A program made the translations under genes and the position numbers. Shown here piece after piece: positions 1 through 6,109 of a stretch of 9,594 nt of DNA. How positions within the stretch are numbered: the first letter of the stretch is position 1; every line of letters begins with the position of its first letter. Source of the DNA: DASVCZ01 sp036381335 (GTDB lineage Bacteria; Patescibacteriota; Microgenomatia; UBA1400; PJMF01); contig DASVCZ010000080.1 of the NCBI GenBank assembly GCA_036381335.1, positions 1 to 9,594 on the forward strand, written 5' to 3'. Under the pieces are notes generated by a model, which did not search any database, was not told where the DNA came from, and worked only from the letters and a program-made list of their open reading frames with translations.

Positions 1-1
1 C

Positions 2-460
2 CACGAAAAACACACTCTCACAGAATCAGGTGAGTACATTTTTAGTATCACCAAGCCAGGGGCTGAACTGGAAATAACAGGCGCTTTTGAAGCCAACAAT
101 CAAGATCAAGTCCAAGTCGAAGTCATTATCCATCACCAAGCGCCTCATACTCGGGCTAACACTACCTTAAAAGGTGTGGCTCGAGACAAAGCTCACATTA
201 AGTTCACGGGCCGGATTATCATCGATGAAGAGTGTGGCGATACTAACTCATTTTTGACTGAACGCATTCTTCTCCTTTCCGACCAAGCTAAAGCCGAGGC
301 TATTCCTGATCTGGAAATTAAAACCGATGATGTCAAGTGCTCCCACGCGGCCAGTATTAGTCGGATTCCAGAAGAGCACATTTTCTACCTCATGTCTCGA
401 GGTATCAATCGCATCCAAGCAGAGAAAATGATTGTCGATGGTTTCCTCAAAATAGCTTAA
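2..460 (+). CDS. sufD: SufB/SufD-family Fe-S scaffold protein, C-terminal part (most likely SufD)
   Basis: This is the 3' end of a gene that begins before the window; the frame is open from base 2 to the TAA at 458-460, giving about 152 residues. SufD works with SufB and the ATPase SufC as the cytoplasmic scaffold on which iron-sulfur clusters are built. The visible part is the end of the right-handed beta-helix core and the C-terminal helical segment. Typical landmarks are TLKGVARDKA, LLLSDQAKAEAIPDLEI, DDVKCSHAASI and FYLMSRGI near the end. The DDVKCSH form and the lack of the longer C-terminal tail usual in SufB favour SufD. The helical end (RIQAEKMIVDGFL) is somewhat SufB-like, so the paralogue is not certain. 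A GTG at 176 could be mistaken for a start, but the conserved frame continues upstream. sufS-sufU lie about 2 kb downstream on the same strand, separated by accessory genes. Confidence 0.85.
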   Translation, partial: HEKHTLTESGEYIFSITKPGAELEITGAFEANNQDQVQVEVIIHHQAPHTRANTTLKGVARDKAHIKFTGRIIIDEECGDTNSFLTERILLLSDQAKAEAIPDLEIKTDDVKCSHAASISRIPEEHIFYLMSRGINRIQAEKMIVDGFLKIA

Positions 461-478
461 TGGTACCTTGCCTCCAGA

Positions 479-487
479 TGCTACAAT
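479..487 (+). promoter_or_regulatory. Extended -10 promoter element for the Fic gene
   Basis: TGC followed by TACAAT forms an extended -10 element ending at 487. The ATG at 494 lies 6 nt further on, exactly where transcription would be expected to begin, so the transcript would be leaderless. No convincing -35 is seen 16-18 bp upstream, which extended -10 promoters can do without. There is no Shine-Dalgarno sequence in front of the ATG. Confidence 0.45.
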
Positions 488-493
488 AAAGGC

Positions 494-1085
494 ATGAGAA
501 AGTACTGGCAATATCTCAAATTCTATCTGCTTTATCGAGATGCCCGGATTCCTTATCGCGAGTTTACGCTAGTCGAGGAGTGCGTGTCGAATAGTCTTAA
601 AAAATACCAAAAAACCTATCGTTTACTCGAGAAGTATGACCAAGAAGCTCCTCGTCAGCCCCAAGATCTGGCTCAACCTTCAGTTGTGCAAAAGTACTTA
701 TAATGTTTTCAAAGCCGAAGCTCGGTTTGAAGAACCGTTGCCGGAGTTTGATACTCGCTACCCTAACCGTCTAGAGAGTATTTTAGGTAGCGTTGAGCAG
801 ACGTTTGATGGTCAATTGTTGTATCCCACTGTTGCCGAAGCCGCTGCCGCTTATTTCCAGAAAATTATCTGTGAGCATCCGTTTGTGAATGGCAACAAGC
901 GGACGGCTGTTTTGTATACCGATGTTTTTCTGTTTTTAAATGGCTTTCAGTGGAAGCTGCCATACCAAGATATGTATTACCTGGCGGTACGGGTGGCGGA
1001 TACGGATAAGGAGAAGCGGTTGAGTGAGACTAAAATTCGCCACACGTGTTTGAAGATTTTGAATGATTTTGCCGAGCCAATTTAG
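494..1085 (+). pseudogene. Fic/Doc-family protein gene, interrupted by a frameshift
   Basis: Two reading frames together resemble one Fic-family protein of about 197 residues. The first frame (494-703, 69 residues from ATG 494) is charged and probably helical and stops at TAA 701-703. The second frame, open from at least 636 to TAG 1083-1085, carries the Fic core: a Doc-like LYPTVAEAAAAYF helix, then HPFVNGNKRTA at 876-908. Fic enzymes use this loop to transfer AMP, or phosphate in Doc, onto target proteins. The GNKRT form is Doc-like, and the usual acidic residue of the loop is Asn here. The overlap part of the second frame from ATG 636 reads as out-of-frame sequence, while VFKAEARFEEPLPEF just after the first stop looks like its natural continuation. 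The net shift is +1 (or -2) near 695-703. Alternatives are a sequencing error, programmed frameshifting, or a genuine small partner protein overlapping a 149-residue toxin. Confidence 0.65.
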
Positions 1086-1096
1086 GCCTATAGAAG

Positions 1097-1124
1097 TTGC
1101 TTTTCTGTATACTTCTGATACAAT
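1097..1124 (+). promoter_or_regulatory. Sigma-70-type promoter for the 231-residue unknown gene
   Basis: TTGCTT at 1097-1102 and TACAAT at 1119-1124 are 16 bp apart, and the -10 is preceded by TGA, making it an extended -10. Transcription would begin near 1131, giving a leader of about 23 nt before the ATG at 1154. This placement argues against using the in-frame TTG at 1097 as the start codon. Confidence 0.6.
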
Positions 1125-1153
1125 TCCAGGTAAGTAATAAATACTTATCCAAT

Positions 1154-1849
1154 ATGTGGTACCCCGAATTATTTACTCTTCAATCTCTAGCTAAACGCTT
1201 TAATGAAGAAGAAAAGGCTCAGCAGATTTTCCATCCTCTGTGGGTTAATCCAGTTGCTTTAGCAGAAGTTATCAGGAAAGAATCTCAGATACCTTTTTGG
1301 AGAAGGTGGTTAGCTTTCCGGTTTGCTCGTCGTTATGTTCCTGAAAAAAAACCTGAACCGCAACTTTCTGGGCAACTAAAACCGCTGAAGAAGGTGTATC
1401 CTATGACCCAGGCAGAACAAGAAGACATGCTTCAGGAGGCAGCGTCAATGTTACCACCTGACTTCGGTCAGCAAAGAACAATGAAAGTAACGGATGGTGG
1501 GGTTGACTTGAATGCCGCTAAGAATGCTTCGTATTACGAGCGTTCGCAAGTAGAGGAGCCAGAAGTTACTCCTATTTTTGCTCAAGTTGTGAGTGGTGAA
1601 TTAACAGAGACAGTTGATGAGTTTAATGATGATATTCCACCTCTAAATCCTGACTATGTAGCTGCCAACGGCACCACTCCTCAATCAGTAGTCTTAGGTC
1701 CAGAAAAGCAGTCAAGAAAGAGAAAAACTACTACAAAAAATGGGCAGCCCAAGTTGCGAAAATATGATGGCCGACAGCCTAAAAATTCTGAAAGAAAAAG
1801 AAGAAAAAAAGCTTTTGCTACCCAATCTCGGGAAAAAGCTGCAATCTAA
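1154..1849 (+). CDS. Unknown 231-residue protein with a highly basic C-terminal tail
   Basis: I do not recognise a family. ATG 1154 was chosen because the upstream in-frame TTG at 1097 is the -35 element of a good promoter; no Shine-Dalgarno site precedes either start. Residues 1-60 are probably folded and rich in aromatic and basic residues (PFWRRWLAFRFARRY at 47-61). Residues 62-180 look largely disordered, rich in Pro, Glu and Gln, with an acidic stretch near 151-161. Residues 186-231 are extremely Lys/Arg-rich (SRKRK, SERKRRKK), a composition compatible with binding nucleic acid or ribosomes, which is inference only. No signal peptide or membrane segment is clear. Arginine codons are about half AGA/AGG, unlike sufS. 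The gene converges on rnhB with a single base between the stop codons and no terminator in between. Confidence 0.7.
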   Translation: MWYPELFTLQSLAKRFNEEEKAQQIFHPLWVNPVALAEVIRKESQIPFWRRWLAFRFARRYVPEKKPEPQLSGQLKPLKKVYPMTQAEQEDMLQEAASMLPPDFGQQRTMKVTDGGVDLNAAKNASYYERSQVEEPEVTPIFAQVVSGELTETVDEFNDDIPPLNPDYVAANGTTPQSVVLGPEKQSRKRKTTTKNGQPKLRKYDGRQPKNSERKRRKKAFATQSREKAAI

Positions 1850-1850
1850 T

Positions 1851-2465
1851 TTAAAGTATTTTCCGAAGAAACAACTCCCGGTGGTGTTCACATTTTCCGA
1901 TCTTACGTAATGCTTGGCGGTGTTCTTTGGTGCCGTATCCCACATTTCGGTCCCAGCCGTACTCAGGAAATTCTTCTGCTAATTGTTTCATTAAGTGATC
2001 ACGGTAAACTTTGGCCAGAATGCTGGCCGCGGCAATCGAATAGGATTTTTTGTCGCCTTTAATGATGTACTCAGTTTCTGGCCATTGGTACTCGGATGAC
2101 GTCAGTGGCCGGCCATCGATCAATAACCGTTGGCAACTTTTTAACTGCGTCAGAGCTAAGTTAATCGCACACTTTAACGCTGGTACAATTCCTTGGTCAT
2201 TAATCAATTCAACTGAACCGACACCTATCGTGTAATGAAGGGCTTGCTCTTTAATTTGTTCTGCTAACGATACTCGTTGCTCAGTGCTCAGCATTTTACT
2301 ATCGCGGACGCCAGCGATCATCTTAGTTCCTGGTTCAAAAATAACTGCTCCTACCACTATTGGTCCGGCTAAGCAGCCACGCCCGACTTCATCAATGCCC
2401 GCCACATGGGTCAGACCTTGGTTCCAGAGGGATTGTTCGAAGTTCAGGGTCGGGTTTTGCCTCAT
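1851..2465 (-). CDS. rnhB: Ribonuclease HII
   Basis: RNase HII cleaves the RNA strand of RNA-DNA hybrids and removes single ribonucleotides left in DNA, acting in the cytoplasm with Mg2+ or Mn2+. The 204-residue protein is of normal length. The family signature GIDEVGRGCLAGP lies at residues 23-35 with catalytic Asp25 and Glu26. DSKMLS at 55-60, LIDG with Asp117, and the GDKKSYSIAAASILAKVYRD block with Asp156 complete the DEDD active site. The conserved YGWDRNVGYGTKEHR region at 169-183 follows. The ATG at 2465 puts its start 17 bp from the divergent sufS start, and no Shine-Dalgarno site is visible. Its 3' end converges on the unknown gene with one intervening base. It is the only convincing minus-strand gene in the window. 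Confidence 0.96.
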   Translation of the reverse strand: MRQNPTLNFEQSLWNQGLTHVAGIDEVGRGCLAGPIVVGAVIFEPGTKMIAGVRDSKMLSTEQRVSLAEQIKEQALHYTIGVGSVELINDQGIVPALKCAINLALTQLKSCQRLLIDGRPLTSSEYQWPETEYIIKGDKKSYSIAAASILAKVYRDHLMKQLAEEFPEYGWDRNVGYGTKEHRQALRKIGKCEHHRELFLRKIL

Positions 2466-2467
2466 GC

Positions 2468-2477
2468 TGGTACAATA
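2468..2477. promoter_or_regulatory. Overlapping divergent -10 elements for sufS (+) and rnhB (-)
   Basis: On the plus strand TGG plus TACAAT (2468-2476) is an extended -10 placed 6 nt from the sufS ATG at 2483. On the minus strand the same bases read TATTGT (2477 down to 2472), placed 6 nt from the rnhB ATG at 2465. The whole divergent region is only 17 bp, so each promoter's upstream part lies inside the other gene. Both mRNAs would start at or beside their ATG. The plus-strand element is the stronger match; the minus-strand one is tentative. Confidence 0.5.
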
Positions 2478-2482
2478 CTACT

Positions 2483-3733
2483 ATGAGTACGACTTTTGAC
2501 CCAGAGGAAATTAAACGAGATTTTCCTATTTTGCAGCGGCTAGTCCATGGCCAACCGTTGGTGTACTTGGATAACGCGGCTACGTCTCAGAAACCTCGGG
2601 TTGTCATTCAGGCCATCGTCGATTATTACGAGCAGCACAACGCCAATGTTCACCGTGGCGTGCATACTCTAGGAGACAAGAGCACACAACTGTTTCACCA
2701 ATCCCGACGAACGATCGCCAACTTTTTAGGCGCTCAACCTGAGGAACTAATTATTGTCCGCAATACCACTGAAGCCTTAAATCAAGTGGCATATACTTGG
2801 GGAGAGCAACACATCAACGCTGGCGATGTCATCCTGTCTACCGAGATGGAGCACCACAGCAATATTGTGCCGTGGCAAGAGTTAGCCAAACGGAAAAATG
2901 CCAGAGTAGAGTTTGTGGCGGTCGATGAACAAGGACGATTAGATTTAGCAGATTTGGAATCAAAAATTAAAAACTTGAAATCAAAAATAAAAGTGGTGGC
3001 TTTTTCCCACGTCTCTAACACTTTAGGCACTTTGAATCCGCTTGAAAAGATCGTCCAGATGATTGATGACACCTATTCGCGCAGTCAGCGACCTTTGCTA
3101 GTCGTCGATGGAGCCCAAGCGGCGGCTCACATGCCGGTTACCTTTTCCAAGTTGAAGGTGGATTGCTACGCGGTGTCTGCCCACAAGATGTTAGGGCCGA
3201 TGGGCATTGGGGCCTTACTGGTGCGCCAGGAACTACTACCTGAATGGACCCCGTTCCTATTTGGTGGCGGTATGATTAACGAAGTCTCAACGTTGGCTAC
3301 TACCTATGCAGAAGATCTTGAAGAGCGGTTTACGGCGGGCACGCCTGATGTGGCGTCGCTGGTGGGGTGGGCGGCAGCCTGTCAGTACTTAGACGAGTTA
3401 GGAATGCGGGAATTTCAAACTCACGATCAAGAATTAGTAGCCTACACCCTCGATCAATTGCGACAGATTCCTGAAGTCACCATCATTGGTCCTGCTTCCG
3501 ATCGCGTCGGTTCGGTGGCTTTCATTTACCAAGGTGTCCACGCGCACGATGTGGGTCAGATCCTGGATTCGGAGGGCGTCGCAGTCCGGAGTGGGCATCA
3601 CTGCACTATGCCATTACACACTAAGTTTAATTGGCAAGCCAGCACGCGCGTCAGTTTCCAAGTTTATAACTCCAAAGCGGATGTTGATGCTCTCATTAAA
3701 GCCCTTAAAAAAGTCAAAACTGTTTTTCAATGA
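2483..3733 (+). CDS. sufS: SufS cysteine desulfurase (class II, PLP-dependent)
   Basis: SufS takes sulfur from cysteine, leaving alanine and an enzyme-bound persulfide, and passes it to SufU for iron-sulfur assembly. The 416-residue protein opens with the usual FDPEEIKRDFPIL and YLDNAATSQKP. It shows EMEHHSN at 122-128, VVDGAQA with PLP-contacting Asp209, and SAHKMLGPMGIG with the PLP lysine at 235. RSGHHCTMPLH follows, with the persulfide cysteine at 374. A longer frame extends upstream to 2360, but that part overlaps rnhB antisense and the family N-terminus fits ATG 2483. No Shine-Dalgarno site is present; the extended -10 sits 6 nt upstream. Between residues 158 and 171 the sequence carries two copies of an LxSKIKx heptapeptide encoded by a 21-bp repeat, making this loop about three residues longer than in B. 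subtilis SufS. It overlaps sufU by ATGA. Arginine codons are almost all CGN (18 of 19). Confidence 0.96.
   Translation: MSTTFDPEEIKRDFPILQRLVHGQPLVYLDNAATSQKPRVVIQAIVDYYEQHNANVHRGVHTLGDKSTQLFHQSRRTIANFLGAQPEELIIVRNTTEALNQVAYTWGEQHINAGDVILSTEMEHHSNIVPWQELAKRKNARVEFVAVDEQGRLDLADLESKIKNLKSKIKVVAFSHVSNTLGTLNPLEKIVQMIDDTYSRSQRPLLVVDGAQAAAHMPVTFSKLKVDCYAVSAHKMLGPMGIGALLVRQELLPEWTPFLFGGGMINEVSTLATTYAEDLEERFTAGTPDVASLVGWAAACQYLDELGMREFQTHDQELVAYTLDQLRQIPEVTIIGPASDRVGSVAFIYQGVHAHDVGQILDSEGVAVRSGHHCTMPLHTKFNWQASTRVSFQVYNSKADVDALIKALKKVKTVFQ
2954..2995 (+). repeat. In-frame 21-bp tandem repeat within sufS, built of AT-rich heptads
   Basis: Two adjacent 21-bp units (2954-2974 and 2975-2995) match at 16 of 21 positions and encode LESKIKN and LKSKIKV. 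Each unit divides into three 7-bp steps such as CAAAAAT, and the reverse strand reads as T-rich heptads of the kind found at 5337-5371. Twenty-one bases is both three heptads and seven codons, so the frame is kept. Confidence 0.7.
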
Positions 3734-4104
3734 ACGACCTCTACCAAGAAATTATCTTAGAAGAAGCCAAAAATCCGAGAAACAAGGGCAAAATTGAAGA
3801 TGCTGATTTGGTTTTAAAAGGTGTCAATGCCAGTTGTGGGGATCAAGTAACTATTTATCTGAAGGTGGATGCAGAGGGCAAGCAGATTACCGACATTTCC
3901 TGGGAGGGTCAAGGCTGTGCCATTAGTCAATCGGCGATGAGTGTGCTTTCAGAAAAGATTAAGAGCAATCAAGTAACGGTGAATCAAATTCAGTCCTTAA
4001 CACTCACAGATATCCTTGAACTGCTTGGTCTCGAAACCATCAGTCCTGGTAGAATTAAGTGTGTCACTTTAGGAGTATCAACTATTAAGAAAGCTCGTCT
4101 TTAA
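3730..4104 (+). CDS. sufU: SufU-like sulfur acceptor / IscU-fold protein
   Basis: SufU is the zinc-bound partner of SufS in bacteria without SufE; it accepts the persulfide sulfur and passes it to the SufBCD scaffold. The 124-residue protein has the ordered signature of the family: YQEIILEEAKNPRNKG at 5-20, NASCGD with Cys36 and Asp38, EGQGCAIS with Cys63, and GRIKCVTL with Cys111. These three cysteines and the Asp match the zinc ligands of Bacillus SufU. The segment between the second and third cysteines is shorter than in Bacillus SufU, so the total falls below its roughly 147 residues and the protein looks partly IscU-like. Its ATG overlaps the sufS TGA as ATGA, pointing to translational coupling and matched expression. 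An IscU-type scaffold role cannot be excluded, but the SufS neighbour and SufD in the window favour SufU. Confidence 0.9.
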   Translation: MNDLYQEIILEEAKNPRNKGKIEDADLVLKGVNASCGDQVTIYLKVDAEGKQITDISWEGQGCAISQSAMSVLSEKIKSNQVTVNQIQSLTLTDILELLGLETISPGRIKCVTLGVSTIKKARL

Positions 4105-4111
4105 AACTAAT

Positions 4112-4771
4112 ATGTTAGAAAGAACTACCACTATTAGAAAACCAGGTGCCTCTAGGGAAGCTCATGTTACTAGCCAGTTATCAGAAAATAAAGTTAATGG
4201 TGATGATGGAAAAACATACCACGCTCAGGTTAATTTGCACACGAAAAGAGGCGAAAAAAAAGCAGGACAGTTCTTTGTTAAAGATTTAGTCGAAGGAAGA
4301 AGATGGGAAACTACTCTAGAGCAGCAAGAACAAAAATATTTAAGATTAAAAAAATTGGGTTTACCAGTGTTGCCTACATTCAGAATTGACCAAGAGAAAA
4401 ACTCATTACTAATGACAAACCTAAGTAATTACAAAATATATGATAACTATCACCACCTGACATCGGATGAGCGGGAAGAAGTAAAAAATATAGATCAGGT
4501 AAGTCAGCAAGTCAGGGAGATAGCAATCAAAGCTTATGACAATGGAAACGGAGTCATACTTTCGTATGATGCATACACTTTGATTGTAAACGACCAAGGT
4601 CATGCAGAAATTAAACTTGTAGACCTTGGTTTTGGTTCATTTTTGCTAACTGATGGTAAAACCTCTGAAGGGTTGAGATGGACAGAAGCAGAAGCATTAC
4701 ATGAAGCTAACGATTTTGTATATGAAATTATAGAAGGACATGCTGGAGAGCAAAATACTTACTTTGGTTAA
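4112..4771 (+). CDS. Degenerate protein-kinase-fold-like protein
   Basis: I do not recognise a named family, but the 219 residues show a weak kinase-like outline. AGQFFVKDL (Lys57) resembles the ATP-binding beta-3 strand, and the Glu-rich helix at 66-78 resembles helix C. NSLLMTNL at 97-104 suits the hinge, LSYDAYTLIV (Asp153) the catalytic loop, and LVDLGFGSF (Asp171) the DFG metal-binding motif. The Asn normally five residues after the catalytic Asp is missing, so activity on protein or small-molecule substrates is doubtful. No signal peptide or membrane segment is seen. It starts 7 nt after sufU without a Shine-Dalgarno site and ends 7 nt before the DUF84 gene. Codon use is unlike its neighbours: 10 of 11 arginines are AGA/AGG, against 1 of 19 in sufS, and the gene is visibly AT-rich. 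That suggests recent acquisition. The coding call is firm; the fold is inference. Confidence 0.6.
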   Translation: MLERTTTIRKPGASREAHVTSQLSENKVNGDDGKTYHAQVNLHTKRGEKKAGQFFVKDLVEGRRWETTLEQQEQKYLRLKKLGLPVLPTFRIDQEKNSLLMTNLSNYKIYDNYHHLTSDEREEVKNIDQVSQQVREIAIKAYDNGNGVILSYDAYTLIVNDQGHAEIKLVDLGFGSFLLTDGKTSEGLRWTEAEALHEANDFVYEIIEGHAGEQNTYFG

Positions 4772-4778
4772 TTAAGTA

Positions 4779-5336
4779 ATGCACATTTTTGTCGGTTCCA
4801 CTAACCCCGTCAAAATAAACGCGGTCGTTAACGCCACCAGTGAAACTTGGCCGGATGTCATCGTGGAAGGCTTTGAGGTCCCGAGTGGTATTAGTGAGCA
4901 GCCAATGTCGGACGAAGAAACACGCCAAGGCGCGACCAACAGAGCCAAAGCGGCCTTGGAAGCAGGGTTAAAGGGTCATTCATCGACCGGGGAAGCGCTC
5001 GGCATCGGTCTTGAAGGTGGCGTTTTCAAACAAGGTCCCGAACTCTGGTCCACCGTCTGGGTGGTAGTGGTTGACAAAGATGGCAATATGTCGGAAAGTA
5101 ATGGAGCGCGTTTTAAAGTCCCTGATCAAATTGCCCAACCCATCTTGAAAGGCGGAGAAATGGGGCCAGTGGTCAGTCAGCTGTTCGGCCGGAACGATAT
5201 TAAGCAAAAGCAAGGCGCCATTGGTGTCATCACTCAAGGTTTCGTCGATCGGACGGAAGAATATACCGGCATCGCTAAATTAGCTTTGGGCCTGTGGTAC
5301 GGTCGTGATTGGTATCAAACCATTAAGAAAACCTAG
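4779..5336 (+). CDS. yjjX: Inosine/xanthosine triphosphatase (YjjX/DUF84 family)
   Basis: YjjX-type enzymes hydrolyse non-canonical purine nucleotides such as ITP and XTP in the cytoplasm, keeping deaminated bases out of RNA and DNA. The 185-residue protein has the family's features in order: GSTNPVKINAV at 6-16 for substrate phosphate contact, SEQPMSDEETRQGATNRA at 39-56, ALGIGLEGGV at 73-82, GPVVSQLFG at 129-137, and the closing QKQGAIGVITQG at 143-154. The length is close to that of E. coli YjjX. The ATG at 4779 lies inside a short TTAATTAAGTAA stretch, 7 nt after the previous stop, with no Shine-Dalgarno site. Codon use returns to the CGN-rich pattern of sufS, so it belongs to the resident genome. 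The fold is shared with the ITPase/Maf superfamily, but the motifs are those of DUF84. Confidence 0.87.
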   Translation: MHIFVGSTNPVKINAVVNATSETWPDVIVEGFEVPSGISEQPMSDEETRQGATNRAKAALEAGLKGHSSTGEALGIGLEGGVFKQGPELWSTVWVVVVDKDGNMSESNGARFKVPDQIAQPILKGGEMGPVVSQLFGRNDIKQKQGAIGVITQGFVDRTEEYTGIAKLALGLWYGRDWYQTIKKT

Positions 5337-5371
5337 ATTTAAATTTTAAGTTTTAACATTTTAGATTTTGA
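5337..5371 (+). repeat. AT-rich period-7 repeat between the DUF84 and reductase genes
   Basis: Five successive 7-bp steps can be read (ATTTAAA, TTTTAAG, TTTTAAC, ATTTTAG, ATTTTGA), filling nearly the whole intergenic space. No promoter hexamer pair or terminator hairpin is evident within it. The last step gives a weak GAG in front of the ATG at 5375. Confidence 0.55.
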
Positions 5372-5374
5372 GTT

Positions 5375-6085
5375 ATGCAGCCACCTCAACAATATCAAGC
5401 TCGACTCGAAGAACGGATTGAACACAATCCTAAGTACCTGGAACTTCATTTTGAATTGGCGGCCCCCCATCAGATTCAATTTGAAGCCGGTCAATACGTG
5501 TCAATTAAATGTTCCGAGCAAGGTCATCGTCGGTCATATTCCATTTGCAATCGGCCTGATATTACTCATGGCTTTGAGTTGCTCGTGGATGTAACGCCTC
5601 AGGGCGTCGGTACTAAGTACTTGTCAGAACTCCAACCAGGTCAGGAAGTACATATTTTGGGTCCTTTAGGTCAATTTACGATAGCCAACAACCCACAAGA
5701 ACAACAACTCGTTTTCATCGCTACCGGTTCTGGAATTACCCCCTTTAAATCGATGATTCTAGATCTTCTCCAGGTGAAGCAAGATAAGCGGCCGATGACC
5801 CTCTACTGGGGCATGCGCCACGCCGAACAACTTTTTTGGATGGACGAGTGGCTGGAAATTCAGCAATCTTTTCCCAACTTTAAGCTTCACCCTGTCATTT
5901 CTCGACCCATGCCAGAATGGACGCTGTGTCGGGGGCATGTCACTGATTGTTTAAACGTTCATCAATTTCATGAAAATGCGGGCTTTTATTTATGTGGCAA
6001 CCAGGCTATGATTGAAGAAACAACCACGTTTTTACAGGACAAGCACGTCCCACCTGATAGAATACATTTTGAAAAGTTCTTTTAA
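5375..6085 (+). CDS. Ferredoxin-NAD(P)H reductase-like FAD oxidoreductase
   Basis: The protein belongs to the ferredoxin-NADP+ reductase superfamily, which moves electrons between NAD(P)H and a one-electron carrier through bound FAD in the cytoplasm. Its 236 residues show the N-terminal FAD-binding beta-barrel with RRSYSI at 52-57 (FAD contact) and VGTKYLSELQPGQEV leading to GPLGQF at 96-101. The C-terminal NAD(P)-binding domain follows, with ATGSGITPFKSM at 116-127, YWGMRHAEQLFW, and YLCGNQAMIEE at 205-215. It ends EKFF, close to the EXF ending typical of short FNR/phenol-hydroxylase-type reductases. No 2Fe-2S domain is fused; instead a ferredoxin gene begins 24 nt downstream, a likely redox partner. 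Only a weak GAG precedes the start. Whether NADH or NADPH is used cannot be told from the sequence. Confidence 0.88.
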   Translation: MQPPQQYQARLEERIEHNPKYLELHFELAAPHQIQFEAGQYVSIKCSEQGHRRSYSICNRPDITHGFELLVDVTPQGVGTKYLSELQPGQEVHILGPLGQFTIANNPQEQQLVFIATGSGITPFKSMILDLLQVKQDKRPMTLYWGMRHAEQLFWMDEWLEIQQSFPNFKLHPVISRPMPEWTLCRGHVTDCLNVHQFHENAGFYLCGNQAMIEETTTFLQDKHVPPDRIHFEKFF

Positions 6086-6109
6086 AAAATCACGCAGAAC
6101 TAAAAAAAC

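Noticed and set aside
468..487. TTGCCT and TACAAT as a -35/-10 pair for the Fic gene
   Set aside because: The spacer is 8 bp; only the extended -10 is retained.
248..511. Minus-strand open frame of 87 codons over the sufD end
   Set aside because: It lies antisense to conserved SufD sequence, has no recognisable motif, and is explained by the codon pattern of the real gene.
1097..1153. TTG start giving a hydrophobic N-terminal extension on the 231-residue protein
   Set aside because: The TTG is the -35 element of a good promoter, and transcription should begin after it; the apparent signal peptide would not be translated.
1804..1816. A-tract plus GCTTTT as a terminator between the convergent genes
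   Set aside because: It lies within coding sequence, the possible stem is short and AT-only apart from GC at the centre, and no stable hairpin forms.
2360..2482. N-terminal extension of SufS by 41 residues
   Set aside because: It overlaps rnhB antisense, and the family N-terminus and promoter position both fit ATG 2483.
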